64,000 bases of DNA, taken from assembly GCF_000526515.1 (NCBI RefSeq), contig NZ_JAGF01000001.1:4431233-4495232 (forward strand). The letters are read 5' to 3'. This document shows positions 9,162 to 18,710 of the stretch, piece after piece. A model generated the notes under the pieces. That model searched no databases. It was not told the DNA's origin and saw nothing but the letters and a program-made list of their open reading frames with translations. A program made the position numbers and the translations under genes. The number at the start of each line of letters is the position of its first letter. Position 1 is the stretch's first letter. The stretch is from Cellulomonas sp. KRMCY2. GTDB lineage: Bacteria; Actinomycetota; Actinomycetes; Actinomycetales; Cellulomonadaceae.

Positions 9162-9314
9162 CTAGACGCGCGCCCGACCGCGCCCGACGAGGCCGAGGAT
9201 GAGGCTCAGCACCAAGACGGCGATTCCGATGTAGACCAGGGTCTGTCCAACACCACCAAAGCCGACGATGATCAGGACAACTCCGACGAGCAGGATGATC
9301 AGCCAGGTAGGCAT
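9162..9314 (-). CDS. Small two-helix membrane protein (DUF6131-like)
   Basis: This 50-residue protein, MPTWLIILLVGVVLIIVGFG...VGRGRARV, is almost wholly two hydrophobic helices with a glycine-rich turn and a basic end. It resembles short actinobacterial membrane proteins of the DUF6131 kind. A Shine-Dalgarno-like AAAGGTGA precedes ATG 9314. Its codon use (GTT, TTT, GGT) is less GC-rich than its neighbours. Function is unknown. Confidence 0.75.
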   Translation of the reverse strand: MPTWLIILLVGVVLIIVGFGGVGQTLVYIGIAVLVLSLILGLVGRGRARV

Positions 9315-9501
9315 GCTCGGTCACCTTTCGGTCGGCCGTCGAGGGGGTCAGGACGGCATCTCTTGGGATCGACCGTTGCAGAAGTTGTTCAGTCCCGCAT
9401 CCCGAGAGGGCTCCGGTGGCGGACCTCGCAGAACCCTGGTATCAGACCCCACGCACGTTCGCTGACCTGCGGTGCTGCGAGGCGGCCGAGCGGAGAACGC
9501 G

Positions 9502-11352
9502 TCAGCGCCGGGAGACGAACCAGTCCCGGACGAGCGCCATCCTGGCCTCGATCTGCTCGGCACTCGCGAGTGCGACCTCCGGGCCGCCGCGCTGTCGGCG
9601 CAGCTCGGTGTGCACCGAGCCGTGCGGCTGACCGCTGCGCCGCGCCCAGGCTCCGACCAGGGTGTTGAGCTCCTTGCGCAGCTCGGTCAGGCGGCGGTGG
9701 TCGACCACCGACGCGGCGGCCTGCCCGCCCCGGGCCCGGCGTCCGGTGACCTGGTCGGCCTGGCGTTGCCGCAGCAGCGTGGTGACCTGATCGGCGTCGA
9801 GGAGCCCGGGCAGCCCGAGGAAGTCGAGCTCCTCCTGGGAGCCGACGTCGGCCCCGGTGCCGAACTCGCCGCCGTCGAAGAGCACCCGGTCGAAGGTCGC
9901 CTGGGCGTCGAGCGCCTTGAACGAGCCGGCGATGCCGTCGGCCCCCACGGCATCCGGTCCGTCGGCGTTCAGGTTCGCCTGGGCGAGCAGGCCGTCCTCG
10001 AGGTTCAGCTCACCCTCGTCCTGGATCGGACGGTCCAGGGCGTGGTCGCGCTCGAGCTCGAGGGTTGCGGCGAGCGCGAGGAGCTGCGGGACGCTCGGCA
10101 GGAAGACCGAGGCCGTCTCCCCTCGCCGCCGGACCCGGACGAAGCGACCGACTGCCTGGGCGAAGAAGAGCGGCGTGGCCGTGGACGTGGCGTAGACGCC
10201 GACGGCCAGCCGGGGCACGTCGACCCCCTCGGAGACCATCCGCACGGCGACCATCCACCGCGTCGTGCTGGTGGCGTAGGCCTCGATCCGCTCGGACGCG
10301 CCGTCGTCGTCCGAGAGCACGACGGTCGCCGGTTCCCCGGTGATCCGGCGCAGGTGCGAGGCGTAGGCGCGGGCATCGGCCTGATCGGTCGCGATCACCA
10401 GTCCCCCGGCGTCCGGCACGGCCCGGCGGACCTCGGAGAGCCGCTTGTCCGCCGCTGCCAGCACGGCGGGGATCCACTGCCCGTCGGGGGCCAGCGCGGT
10501 CCGCCAGGCCTGTGCGGTCATGTCCTTGGTCATGTCCTCGCCGAGGCGGGCACTGACCTCGTCCCCGGTGCGGGTCCGCCAGCGCATCTGCCCGCTGTAC
10601 GACAGGAAGATCACCGGCCGCACCACGCCGTCGCGCAGGCCGTCGCCGTAGCCGTAGATGTAGTCGGCGACCGACCGTCGGATGCCGTCGGCGTCAGGCG
10701 CGTAGGTCACGAACGGGATGGCAGCCGTGTCCGAGCGGAACGGCGTACCGGTCAGGGCCAGCCGCCGGGTCGCTCCCTCGAAGGCCTCGCGGACCGCATC
10801 GCCCCAGGACAACGCGTCCCCGCCGTGGTGCACCTCGTCGAGGATGACCAGGGTCGGTGCCGCGGCGGTACGCGCGGCGTGCAGCGCGGGCTTGCTCGCG
10901 ACCTGCGCATAGGTGACCGCGACACCGTCGTACTCGGCACCGTGCCGCCCCTGGCTGTTCCGGAAGGTCGGGTCGAGGCGCACGCCGACGCGCGCCGCCG
11001 CGTCGGCCCACTGCCGCTTGAGGTGCTCGGTCGGGGCGACCACGGTGACCCGGCGGACCACGCCGCGCGCGAGCAGGTCCGTGGCCACCCGCAGCGCGAA
11101 CGTCGTCTTGCCGGCGCCGGGCGTCGCGACGGCGAGGAAGTCACGCGGGTCCCGGGCCTCGTACGCCGCCAGCGCAGCGGTCTGCCACGCGCGAAGCTTG
11201 TCGGCGGTGCCCCAGGGCGCGCGGGCCGGGAAGGCCGGCGACAGGTGCGAGGCCGCCACGGCCGACGGAGCCGAGACGGCCCCGTGCTGCCCTGCGGGCG
11301 GCGTCGTGTCCGAGGTCGGGCCCCGCCGTGCGGCGCTGTGCTGCGGGCTCAC
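9502..11352 (-). CDS. DEAD/DEAH-box helicase (superfamily 2)
   Basis: This 616-residue protein has the SF2 motifs in order: LRAWQTAALAAYEARDPRDF (Q-like), ATPGAGKTT (Walker A, about residue 75), LVILDEVHH (DEVH Walker B), LTGTPFRSD (motif III) and a C-terminal helicase domain with ATSTTRWMVAVRMVSEGVDVPRL and QAVGRFVRVRR (motif VI). The GTG 11352 start overlaps the DUF3039 stop as GTGA, so the two are probably coupled. The open frame extends further upstream but only across the DUF3039 gene. The substrate is unknown; the XPB/UvrB-like core suggests DNA remodelling. Confidence 0.92.
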   Translation of the reverse strand: MSPQHSAARRGPTSDTTPPAGQHGAVSAPSAVAASHLSPAFPARAPWGTADKLRAWQTAALAAYEARDPRDFLAVATPGAGKTTFALRVATDLLARGVVRRVTVVAPTEHLKRQWADAAARVGVRLDPTFRNSQGRHGAEYDGVAVTYAQVASKPALHAARTAAAPTLVILDEVHHGGDALSWGDAVREAFEGATRRLALTGTPFRSDTAAIPFVTYAPDADGIRRSVADYIYGYGDGLRDGVVRPVIFLSYSGQMRWRTRTGDEVSARLGEDMTKDMTAQAWRTALAPDGQWIPAVLAAADKRLSEVRRAVPDAGGLVIATDQADARAYASHLRRITGEPATVVLSDDDGASERIEAYATSTTRWMVAVRMVSEGVDVPRLAVGVYATSTATPLFFAQAVGRFVRVRRRGETASVFLPSVPQLLALAATLELERDHALDRPIQDEGELNLEDGLLAQANLNADGPDAVGADGIAGSFKALDAQATFDRVLFDGGEFGTGADVGSQEELDFLGLPGLLDADQVTTLLRQRQADQVTGRRARGGQAAASVVDHRRLTELRKELNTLVGAWARRSGQPHGSVHTELRRQRGGPEVALASAEQIEARMALVRDWFVSRR

Positions 11353-11696
11353 CGTCCGCCGGAGGATCCGTCGGAACCGCCGCCGGGCTTGTCGCCGTCC
11401 TGCGGGGAGCGCAGGCCGTCGTAGATCTCCTTGCAGATCGGGCAGACCGGGAACTTGTTGGGGTCGCGGCCCGGCACCCAGACCTTGCCGCACAGCGCGA
11501 TCACGGGGCTGCCGGACAGTGCCGAGGAGAGGATCTTCTCCTTGCGCACGTAGTGGGCGAACCGTTCGTGGTCTCCCGGCTCGACCTCCTCACGGGTCTC
11601 CGAGCGCTCCAGCACGCTCGTGGAGGTGCCCGAGCCGCCGCCGGGTTCGCCGTGCGGGTCGTCCGGTCCGGTGGCGGGAGGAGTCGGCTGGCTCAT
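11349..11696 (-). CDS. DUF3039 family protein
   Basis: This 115-residue protein ends its conserved region with ALCGKVWVPGRDPNKFPVCPICKEIYDGL, the zinc-ribbon-like CPxC signature of DUF3039. The N-terminal 30 residues are Pro/Gly-rich and the C-terminus is a Gly/Ser tail. The family has no assigned function. Overlap with the helicase start, and the recurrence of this pair in Actinobacteria, suggest a joint role. ATG 11696 is chosen for the start. Confidence 0.9.
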   Translation of the reverse strand: MSQPTPPATGPDDPHGEPGGGSGTSTSVLERSETREEVEPGDHERFAHYVRKEKILSSALSGSPVIALCGKVWVPGRDPNKFPVCPICKEIYDGLRSPQDGDKPGGGSDGSSGGR

Positions 11697-11756
11697 GGAG
11701 ATGAATCTTACGGCGAGGTGCCGACAGCCCCGGCACCCGACCGCGATCCGGCCCAC

Positions 11757-11802
11757 CGGACCGCAGGGCTCACAGGGCTCACGGGGCTCACAGGGCTCAC
11801 GC
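11757..11802. repeat. Short tandem repeat (ggctcacag-like, four copies)
   Basis: Four near-identical 10-base units (cagggctcac and variants) stand side by side and overlap the 3' end of the ABC permease gene (stop 11797). Confidence 0.6.
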
Positions 11803-13437
11803 GAGTCGGGCCAGGATGCGCGAGGCCCGCGCGTCGTAGACCCGTCCACCGAGCACGATGCCGGTCACCAGGACTCCCACGCCGCCCACGACACCGACCA
11901 GGAAGGTCGGCAGCGTCGCCGCGGGACCCCACCACATCGAGGCCGCGTACAGGCCCAGCACCGGCAGGCAGAGCACGATCGTCGCCGCGGAGGTGACCAC
12001 CTGGGCGAGCAGACTGGCCCCCACCGCGCCCATCTGCGCGGCGTACGGGTTCGCTCCCGGTTCCGGCACCGGGTAGGGCAGCAGCGTGCTGAACACCGCG
12101 GAGACCGCCAGGCCCGCGCACAGGACGCCGAGGGACGCACCGAGGGCGGCCAGGGCCAGGTCGCGTCGATCGGCCACGGCGACCCCGACCAGGCCGACGG
12201 CCACGGTCACCGGGGCCGCCCAGACGAGTGTGGCCGCCGCGCGGCCCAGGCGGTCCGCCCAGCCCGGGACCCGTGCCGAGACGTGCATCCAGAACGCCGA
12301 GCCGTCGAAGGCGACGTCGTTGTGCCGGCCCCAGCCGATCGTGCCCGCCATCAGCGGCCCCATGCTCAGCGCGACGGCCGCGGGGGCGTCGACGACGGTG
12401 GCGACGAGCAGCACGATGACGACCGGGGCCACGACGGCCCCGAGCAGCGCGCTGGAGTAGCGCGGGTCGGCGGACCAGTAGCGCAGGCTCCGGCGGGTCA
12501 CCGCGGCCGCCGCACCGACACCCGGTCGGCGGCGGATCGCGCCGATCGGACCACCGGCCGCGGCGCCACCCCGCCGTCGGGCCGGGAGCATGCCGTCCCG
12601 ACGCCTGCGCACCTGGCCACCGCGCGACGGCGGGCGGACGAGCGCCGCACGCAGCAGCGCGGACCAGCCGACGATGCCGACCGCAACCCATGCCGCCGCC
12701 AGCGCCACCCGGGTCAGCGCGCCGGCGACGTCACCGGCGGCCATCGCGGCCGGCGCTGCCCAGACCAGGCCGAGCGGCGTCCAGCCGAGCACCTGCGCGA
12801 CGGCGGGGACCCGTTCGAGCGCGCCCTCGACCCCCACCGCACCGATCGCGACGACACCCGGGACGGCCAACCCGACGACGAGCAGCCCCAGCAGCGCGCC
12901 GACCTCCTTCGACCGGCGGGTGCCGAGCAGCCGGGCCGCCAGACCAGTGCTCAGCCGGGCGGCGAGCACGCAGGTCGCCAGCGCGAGCGGGGCTGCGGCG
13001 ACAGCGACGGCCAGCGCCGCGCCGCCCTCCCACGGGCCGGCTCCCGACCGTCCCCACGCGATCGCCGGTGCGAGGCAGACCACTGCCGCGAAGACCGTCG
13101 GGACGCCCAGCAGGGACGCGAGCAGGAGACCGGGGACCAGCCGACGGACCGGCACGCCGAAGGTGGCGAAGCGGGTGATCTCGAGCGAGTCGTCCATGCC
13201 GGGTATGAGCACCGGGACGACGGCCCAACCGATGACCAGGACGGTCCCGGCGACCACGAGGACGTCGTGGCTCACCTCGACCGACTGCCCCGAGAGCCAG
13301 ACCATGCCGCCGATGACGGAGGGCAGTGCGCTCAGCGCCCAGAGCCCGCCGAGGATCATGACCACCACGCGCCAGCCCTCGCTGCGCAGCGTGTGGCCGA
13401 GGATCCGCAGCTTCAGGCGGAGGACGGTCGCAGCCAC
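11797..13437 (-). CDS. ABC transporter permease (multi-span, exporter type)
   Basis: This protein of about 546 residues has some ten or more hydrophobic segments and no periplasmic binding features. It starts VAATVLRLKLRILGHTLRSEGW at GTG 13437 and overlaps the ATP-binding gene by 25 bases, forming a two-gene exporter. A basic loop near residue 275 (SRGGQVRRRRDGMLPARRRGG) separates two halves. The substrate cannot be read from the sequence. Confidence 0.85.
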   Translation of the reverse strand: MAATVLRLKLRILGHTLRSEGWRVVVMILGGLWALSALPSVIGGMVWLSGQSVEVSHDVLVVAGTVLVIGWAVVPVLIPGMDDSLEITRFATFGVPVRRLVPGLLLASLLGVPTVFAAVVCLAPAIAWGRSGAGPWEGGAALAVAVAAAPLALATCVLAARLSTGLAARLLGTRRSKEVGALLGLLVVGLAVPGVVAIGAVGVEGALERVPAVAQVLGWTPLGLVWAAPAAMAAGDVAGALTRVALAAAWVAVGIVGWSALLRAALVRPPSRGGQVRRRRDGMLPARRRGGAAAGGPIGAIRRRPGVGAAAAVTRRSLRYWSADPRYSSALLGAVVAPVVIVLLVATVVDAPAAVALSMGPLMAGTIGWGRHNDVAFDGSAFWMHVSARVPGWADRLGRAAATLVWAAPVTVAVGLVGVAVADRRDLALAALGASLGVLCAGLAVSAVFSTLLPYPVPEPGANPYAAQMGAVGASLLAQVVTSAATIVLCLPVLGLYAASMWWGPAATLPTFLVGVVGGVGVLVTGIVLGGRVYDARASRILARLA

Positions 13438-14201
13438 GTCAGCTCCGGCTCTGCCGGTCCCCCGCCCAGCAGCCCGACGAACCTCTCCTCGAGGCTCTGG
13501 CCTGCACGCACCGCCTCGAGCGACCCGGCGGCGAGGACCCGACCGGCTGCCACGACGGCGACGTGGTCGCAGACCCGCTCGACGAGCGCCATGACGTGGC
13601 TCGAGAGCACGACCGTCCCGCCGGCCGCGACGAACTGGTGCAGGATCGCCCGGATCGCGCCGGCCGAGACGGGGTCGACGGCCTCGAACGGCTCGTCGAG
13701 CACGAGCAGGCGGGGTGCGTGGACGAGGGCGCAGGCGAGGGCGATCTTCTTGGTCATCCCTGCGGAGTAGTCGGCGACCAGCGTCCTGCCGGCGACGTTC
13801 AGGTCCAGCGCGACGAGCAGGTCGTCGCGCCGGGCTGCGATGACGTCGCGGTCGAGGCCGCGCAGCAGTCCGGCATAGCTGATCAGCTCCGCACCGGTGA
13901 GACGGTCGAACAGCCGCATGCCGTCGGGCAGCACCCCGAGCAGCGGCGCCGCGGCGGCCGGACGGGCCCAGAGGTCCACCCCGTGCACGTGGACGCTGCC
14001 GTGGTCGGGCAGGAGCAGCCCGGTGGCCATCGAGAGCGTCGTCGTCTTGCCCGCGCCGTTGGGTCCGACGACGCCGTAGAAGGAGCCCGCCGGGATCTCG
14101 AGGTCGAGCCCCGCGACGGCAAGCGTCGTGCCGAACCGCTTGACCAGCCCGCGCAGGGCAAGGGCCGGCGGCTGCACGTCGTCGGGCGCCGGTCGGCTCA
14201 C
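13413..14201 (-). CDS. ABC transporter ATP-binding protein
   Basis: This 262-residue ATPase has Walker A GPNGAGKTT, a degenerate signature segment (YSAGMTKKIALA) and Walker B LLVLDEPFEAVDP followed by the H-loop SSHVM. It is of the exporter class and pairs with the overlapping permease downstream. The start is GTG 14201. Confidence 0.93.
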   Translation of the reverse strand: MSRPAPDDVQPPALALRGLVKRFGTTLAVAGLDLEIPAGSFYGVVGPNGAGKTTTLSMATGLLLPDHGSVHVHGVDLWARPAAAAPLLGVLPDGMRLFDRLTGAELISYAGLLRGLDRDVIAARRDDLLVALDLNVAGRTLVADYSAGMTKKIALACALVHAPRLLVLDEPFEAVDPVSAGAIRAILHQFVAAGGTVVLSSHVMALVERVCDHVAVVAAGRVLAAGSLEAVRAGQSLEERFVGLLGGGPAEPELTWLRPSSA

Positions 14202-14210
14202 CGGCCCACC

Positions 14211-15179
14211 CTACGGTGCGGGGTCGGGACCCCCGCCCGGCGGCCGGGTGAATCCAGGAGCACCGCGACGGGTGCGCACTCGCCACACCGCGGCGCCTGC
14301 GGCGAGCACGACGAGCAGGCCACCGAGGACCGCGACGCGGGCGCCGGCCGTCCCGGTGGCGGTCTGGGCGAGCACGCTCCCGGCCGGCGCCGCCTCGGCG
14401 GTGTCGCGCTCCGACGCCCGGGCGGTCGGCGCAGGCGTCCGGCTGGGGGGCGCTGTCGTCCCTGCGACCGGCGTCGTCCCGGGCACCGGCTCAGCGGCCG
14501 CGACCGGCGCCGGGCTCACCGCAGGCTCGACCGGTGGTGCCGGCTCCGGGTCAGGAGCAGGCGCGGGCGCTGGTGCTGGTGCTGGTGCTGGTGCGGGTGC
14601 TGGAGCGGGTGCCGGTGCCGGTGCGGGCTCAGCGGGTGCGGGCATCGGCGCGGACCCGTACGCGCCGAACACCTCCGTGCCCCAGGCCTTCCCGTCCTGG
14701 ATCACGACGGCGATGCCGACATCCGTGTACGCGCCGCCGAGGATGTTCTCGCGGTGGCCCTGCGACTCCATCCATGACCTGTGCAGGCCGGCCACGTCGG
14801 CCGGTGAGTTCCAGGCGACGTTCTCCGCCGCAGCGGACCACCCGCCGGGGATCTGGGTCGCGTAGTCGGGGTTGTGGCTCAGCTGCCCGGCGTCGGCCAT
14901 GCGCTGGCTCCAGGCAGCCGCGACACCCGACATCGAGCTGTTCAGCCGGAGCGGGCCGACCCCGGCGGCGGCACGCTCGGCGTTGATCATCACCAGGAGG
15001 TCCTCGCCGGCGTCGGCGTGCGCCGGGGTGGCGAGCCCGCCGACGAGCCCGACGACGCCGCCGACGCCGACGAGCAGGGTCGTGGCGGCTGCCGCGAGCC
15101 GAGAGCGCAGGCGACGGGACCGCGACGGCACGACCCGGGCGTCTGCTCGGCCGTCGTGTCCATCGGGTCGTGTCCGCAC
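14211..15179 (-). CDS. Secreted CAP/SCP-domain protein with Pro-Ala linker and C-terminal anchor
   Basis: This protein of about 322 residues has an N-terminal signal segment (SRLAAAATTLLVGVGGVVGLVGGLATPAHA), then a CAP/SCP domain (residues 50-175) with LLVMINAERAAAGVGPLRLN, LSHNPDY, AENVAW and SQGHRENILGGAYTDVGIA. A (PA)n linker from DNA repeats at 14566-14640 leads to a second Pro/Thr-rich stretch. The end is LAQTATGTAG, a hydrophobic helix and basic residues, which looks like a sortase-type or plain membrane anchor; the LAxTG motif is not perfect. GTG 15179 has GAGGAG four bases upstream. CAP proteins are extracellular; the role here is unknown. Confidence 0.88.
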   Translation of the reverse strand: MRTRPDGHDGRADARVVPSRSRRLRSRLAAAATTLLVGVGGVVGLVGGLATPAHADAGEDLLVMINAERAAAGVGPLRLNSSMSGVAAAWSQRMADAGQLSHNPDYATQIPGGWSAAAENVAWNSPADVAGLHRSWMESQGHRENILGGAYTDVGIAVVIQDGKAWGTEVFGAYGSAPMPAPAEPAPAPAPAPAPAPAPAPAPAPAPAPDPEPAPPVEPAVSPAPVAAAEPVPGTTPVAGTTAPPSRTPAPTARASERDTAEAAPAGSVLAQTATGTAGARVAVLGGLLVVLAAGAAVWRVRTRRGAPGFTRPPGGGPDPAP

Positions 15180-15302
15180 GCTGCTCCTCGGATGGGTGGG
15201 TGACGTGCCACGGTACGACGCCGGACACAGGAGCGTGTCGAATCGATCACGATACGGTCGAAGCGTCCACGCGCCAGGGTGCAGACACCTAGCCTGAGGC
15301 GC

Positions 15303-16442
15303 ATGCGCAGCCTCCCGAGGTCGATCGCCGTCGTCGCCGTCCTGCTCCTTGCCGGGTGCTCGGCCGGCGGGGACGCGAGCACCTCGGAGCCCGCCTCGGA
15401 CGTCGGAGGTGTCGAGAGCCAGGAGTCCGCCGCAGACGAGGCGGCGGCCCCGGCCGAGGACCGCGGCGTCGACGCCGGGACCGGCACCGACGTGAACCTG
15501 TCGAACCAGGAGTTCGTGGTCTCCGGCTCGCTGTCGATGACCGTCGAGGACCCGCACGCCGTCGCCGAGCAGGCAGCCCTGCTGGTCGAGCGCGTGGGCG
15601 GCAAGGTCCAGGAGCGCAACGAGCAGGTCTCCGCCGAGGCCGAGGCGACCAGCGTCTACCTCGTCGTGCGGATCCCGTCCGACCAGGTCACCGTCACGCT
15701 GGCCGACCTCGAGGAGCTCGGCACCGTGCAGGACCTGTCGCTGGTCACCACCGAGGTCACGGCCCAGGCGCGGGACCTCGACGCCCGCATCCGGGCACTG
15801 GAGATCTCGATCGCCCGCCTCGAGGACCTGCTCGGGCGCGCCGGGTCGATCACCGAGATCGTCAACGCCGAACAGGTCCTGACGGACCGCCAGGTCGAGC
15901 TCGAGTCCGTCCAGGCGCAGAAGACGGCCCTGGCCGAACAGATCGCGATGTCCACCATCCGGCTCGAGCTGTGGACCGAGGCGACGGCACCCGAGCCGGA
16001 GCCGGAACCCGGGTTCTGGGGCGGCCTCGTCAGCGGCTGGAACGCCCTGGTCGGCACCACGCGCGACGTGCTGCACGTCGTCGGCGTCCTGCTCCCGTGG
16101 CTCGCCGCCGGGGCGCTCCTGACGGCCGTGATCATCTACGTCGGCCGGTGGCTCGGACGGCGGCAGGCGGCAAAGGCGCCGTCTGCCGCGCCTTCCGGCC
16201 CGACGACGTCCCTCCCGTGGGACGCGCGTCGGGGGGCGGCCCGACCGGCCTACCCGAGCGGCTACGCGGGCCAGGGGCCGATGGACGCCCGGCCGGTACC
16301 CCAGCCGCCGGCCGCACCCGCAGCGCCGGAGCCCGCCCCGGCTCCGCCGGCCCCGACCGAACCGGCACCGACCGAACCGGCGCCCACCGCGCCGGGCGCC
16401 GTCGCGAGACGCACCAAGAGATCACCGACGCCTCCCGGGTGA
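15303..16442 (+). CDS. DUF4349 lipoprotein
   Basis: This 379-residue protein starts MRSLPRSIAVVAVLLLAGCSAGG, with a lipobox (LLAGC) placing the lipidated cysteine at residue 19. Residues 70-230 are the DUF4349 domain, with a coiled-coil-like part (ARDLDARIRALEISIARLEDLL). A membrane helix follows near residue 265-285 and then a Pro/Ala/Thr-rich cytoplasmic tail. ATG 15303 fits the signal peptide; ATG 15279 in frame is an alternative. It is divergent from the CAP gene. Function is unknown. Confidence 0.9.
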   Translation: MRSLPRSIAVVAVLLLAGCSAGGDASTSEPASDVGGVESQESAADEAAAPAEDRGVDAGTGTDVNLSNQEFVVSGSLSMTVEDPHAVAEQAALLVERVGGKVQERNEQVSAEAEATSVYLVVRIPSDQVTVTLADLEELGTVQDLSLVTTEVTAQARDLDARIRALEISIARLEDLLGRAGSITEIVNAEQVLTDRQVELESVQAQKTALAEQIAMSTIRLELWTEATAPEPEPEPGFWGGLVSGWNALVGTTRDVLHVVGVLLPWLAAGALLTAVIIYVGRWLGRRQAAKAPSAAPSGPTTSLPWDARRGAARPAYPSGYAGQGPMDARPVPQPPAAPAAPEPAPAPPAPTEPAPTEPAPTAPGAVARRTKRSPTPPG

Positions 16443-16574
16443 GCCCGCCGCCGACGCCGCGACGGCCCGGGGCGGACCGACCTCGCCGAGCGGAGCTTCG
16501 GGTCGGCGCCCACCGACCGATCCTGTTGTCCACAACGGGCGGTTTGGACTGTTCTGCTCCCCTATGCTCGTCCC

Positions 16575-17849
16575 GTGCGGACCCGACCGCACGGGGGCGC
16601 AGGGGGTCTCGTGGACGGTGTCGCACTGCTCGAGCACGAGGTGCGCGAGCTCATCCGACGGCGCGGGGTCGACCCGCTGCGTGACCGCGAGTCACTTGCG
16701 GACCTGGTGCGCGACGTCGTCGCCGACTACGACGAACGCTCCCTGCGCGGTCACCTGCCACCCCTGGTCGATGCCGGGGCGGCGACCAAGGCCGTCGTCG
16801 ACGCCGTCGCCGGCCTCGGCCCGCTCCAGCAGTACATGGACGACGACGAGGTCGAGGAGATCTGGATCAACTCGCCCGCCGAGGTCTTCGTCGCCCGGCG
16901 CGGTGAGCCCGAGCTGACGACGACGATCCTGACCGAGGTCCAGGTGCGTGAGCTCGTCGAGCAGATGCTCCGCGTCTCCGGTCGTCGCCTCGACCTGTCC
17001 AGCCCGTTCGTCGACGCGGCGCTGCCCGGCGGGGAACGGCTGCACGTGGTGATCCCCGACGTCACCCGCACGGCGTGGGCGATCAACATCCGCAAGTACC
17101 TCGTGCGGGCCACGCACCTCGACGACCTGGTCGCGCTCGGCTCGCTGACCCCGGCCGCTGCGCGGTTCCTTGCCGCGTCCGTGGCGGCCGGCCTCAACAT
17201 CCTGGTGTCCGGCCCGACCCAGGCGGGCAAGACGACGATGCTGAACGCTCTCGGCGGGTCCATCCCACCGCGCGAGCGGATCATCACCGCCGAGGAGGTC
17301 TTCGAGCTGCGGATCCCGCACCGCGACGTGGTGGCGATGCAGTGCCGTCAGCCCAGCCTCGAGGGGACCGGGGCGATCACGCTGCGGCGCCTGGTCAAGG
17401 AGGCGCTGCGGATGCGGCCGAGCCGGATCGTGATCGGCGAGGTCCGGGAGGCGGAGAGCCTCGACATGCTCATCGCCCTCAACGCCGGCGTGCCCGGCAT
17501 GTGCACCGTTCACGCGAACAGCGCGCGCGAGGCCCTGACCAAGATCTGCACGCTGCCGCTGCTCGCCGGCGAGAACGTCTCCGCGGCGTTCGTCGTACCG
17601 ACGGTGGCCTCCGCGATCGACCTCGTCGTGCACCTCGACATCGACGCGCGCGGTCGGCGGCGCACCGCGGAGATCGTCGCCGTGCCGGGACGCGTCGAGA
17701 ACGGAGTCGTCGAGACGGCAGACGTCTTCCACCAGCGCGACGACGTCCTGGTGCGCGCGGACGGCTTCCCGCCACACCCCGAGCGCTACTCCCGCATCGG
17801 TGTGGACGTCGCCGCTCTGCTGCGTCCACGCACGTCGGAGGTGGGCTGA
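16575..17849 (+). CDS. tadA: Tad/CpaF-type secretion ATPase (TadA)
   Basis: This 424-residue type II/IV secretion ATPase has Walker A SGPTQAGKTTML (about residue 212), the Asp box with ITAEEVFELRI, Walker B RMRPSRIVIGEVREAE and the His box GMCTVHANSA. It powers assembly of Tad (Flp) pili. GTG 16575 lies six bases after TATGCT, fitting a leaderless message. It heads a run tadA-tadB-tadC-small pilin-like-tadE-tadE-tadG-like (16.6-21.3 kb). Confidence 0.95.
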   Translation: MRTRPHGGAGGLVDGVALLEHEVRELIRRRGVDPLRDRESLADLVRDVVADYDERSLRGHLPPLVDAGAATKAVVDAVAGLGPLQQYMDDDEVEEIWINSPAEVFVARRGEPELTTTILTEVQVRELVEQMLRVSGRRLDLSSPFVDAALPGGERLHVVIPDVTRTAWAINIRKYLVRATHLDDLVALGSLTPAAARFLAASVAAGLNILVSGPTQAGKTTMLNALGGSIPPRERIITAEEVFELRIPHRDVVAMQCRQPSLEGTGAITLRRLVKEALRMRPSRIVIGEVREAESLDMLIALNAGVPGMCTVHANSAREALTKICTLPLLAGENVSAAFVVPTVASAIDLVVHLDIDARGRRRTAEIVAVPGRVENGVVETADVFHQRDDVLVRADGFPPHPERYSRIGVDVAALLRPRTSEVG

Positions 17850-17852
17850 GCC

Positions 17853-18710
17853 GTGGGCGTCGTGAGCGGACTGCTCCTCGGCGCCGGGCTGTGCCTCCTC
17901 CTGTGGTCGGTGACCTCGCCGGTCCCGCACCGACGGGAGCGTGGCCGGTGGTCGGAGTCGATCACCGACCTCCTGGTCCAGGCCGGGGCGCCGGGCGTCT
18001 CGCCGGCGGCGCTGATCGGCACCTGCGCGGTCACCGGCATGATGACCTGGGTCGTCGCGGTCGGTCTGACCCGGTCCCCGGCGATCGCGACCTGCTTCGC
18101 CCTGATGGCCGCGTACGCACCGGTGGGGCTGGTCCGCACCCGCGCCCGCAGTCGCCGCGCCGCGCTGCGCGGGGTGTGGCCCGAGGTCGTCGACCACCTC
18201 GCATCGGGCATCCGCGCGGGCCTGTCGTTGCCGGAGGCCCTCGGTCAGCTGGGTGATCGCGGGCCGGTCGAGCTCCGCCCTGCCTTCCGTGCCTTCGCCG
18301 AGGACCACCGCGCCAGTGGTCGCTTCGGTGACTGCCTCGACGCCCTCAAGGCCCGGCTCGCGGACCCGGTGGCGGACCGGATCGTCGAGGTGCTCCGGCT
18401 GACCCGCGACGTCGGCGGCACCGACCTCGGTCGGCTGCTCCGGACCCTCTCGGCGTTCCTGCGCGAGGACGCCCGGACCCGCGGCGAGCTCGAGGCCCGT
18501 CAGAGCTGGACGGTCAACGGCGCACGGCTCGCGGTGGCGGCGCCCTGGCTGGTGCTCGCGATGCTCTCCTCGCGGCCCGAGGCCGCCGCCGCCTACAACA
18601 CCTCCGCGGGCGTCGCCGTCCTGGCTGCCGGGGCCGGGAGCTCGTTGGTCGCCTACCACCTCATGGCGCGCATCGGGCGACTGCCCGAGGACGTCCGGGT
18701 GCTGCGGTGA
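17853..18710 (+). CDS. tadB: Tad pilus inner-membrane platform protein TadB
   Basis: This 285-residue protein has N-terminal and C-terminal hydrophobic helices flanking a GspF/T2SF domain with WPEVVDHLASGIRAGLSLPEAL and EDARTRGELEARQSWT. The GTG start is 3 bases after the tadA stop, and the tadC start overlaps its stop, so the three are one operon. It forms the membrane platform for pilus assembly with TadC. Confidence 0.93.
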   Translation: MGVVSGLLLGAGLCLLLWSVTSPVPHRRERGRWSESITDLLVQAGAPGVSPAALIGTCAVTGMMTWVVAVGLTRSPAIATCFALMAAYAPVGLVRTRARSRRAALRGVWPEVVDHLASGIRAGLSLPEALGQLGDRGPVELRPAFRAFAEDHRASGRFGDCLDALKARLADPVADRIVEVLRLTRDVGGTDLGRLLRTLSAFLREDARTRGELEARQSWTVNGARLAVAAPWLVLAMLSSRPEAAAAYNTSAGVAVLAAGAGSSLVAYHLMARIGRLPEDVRVLR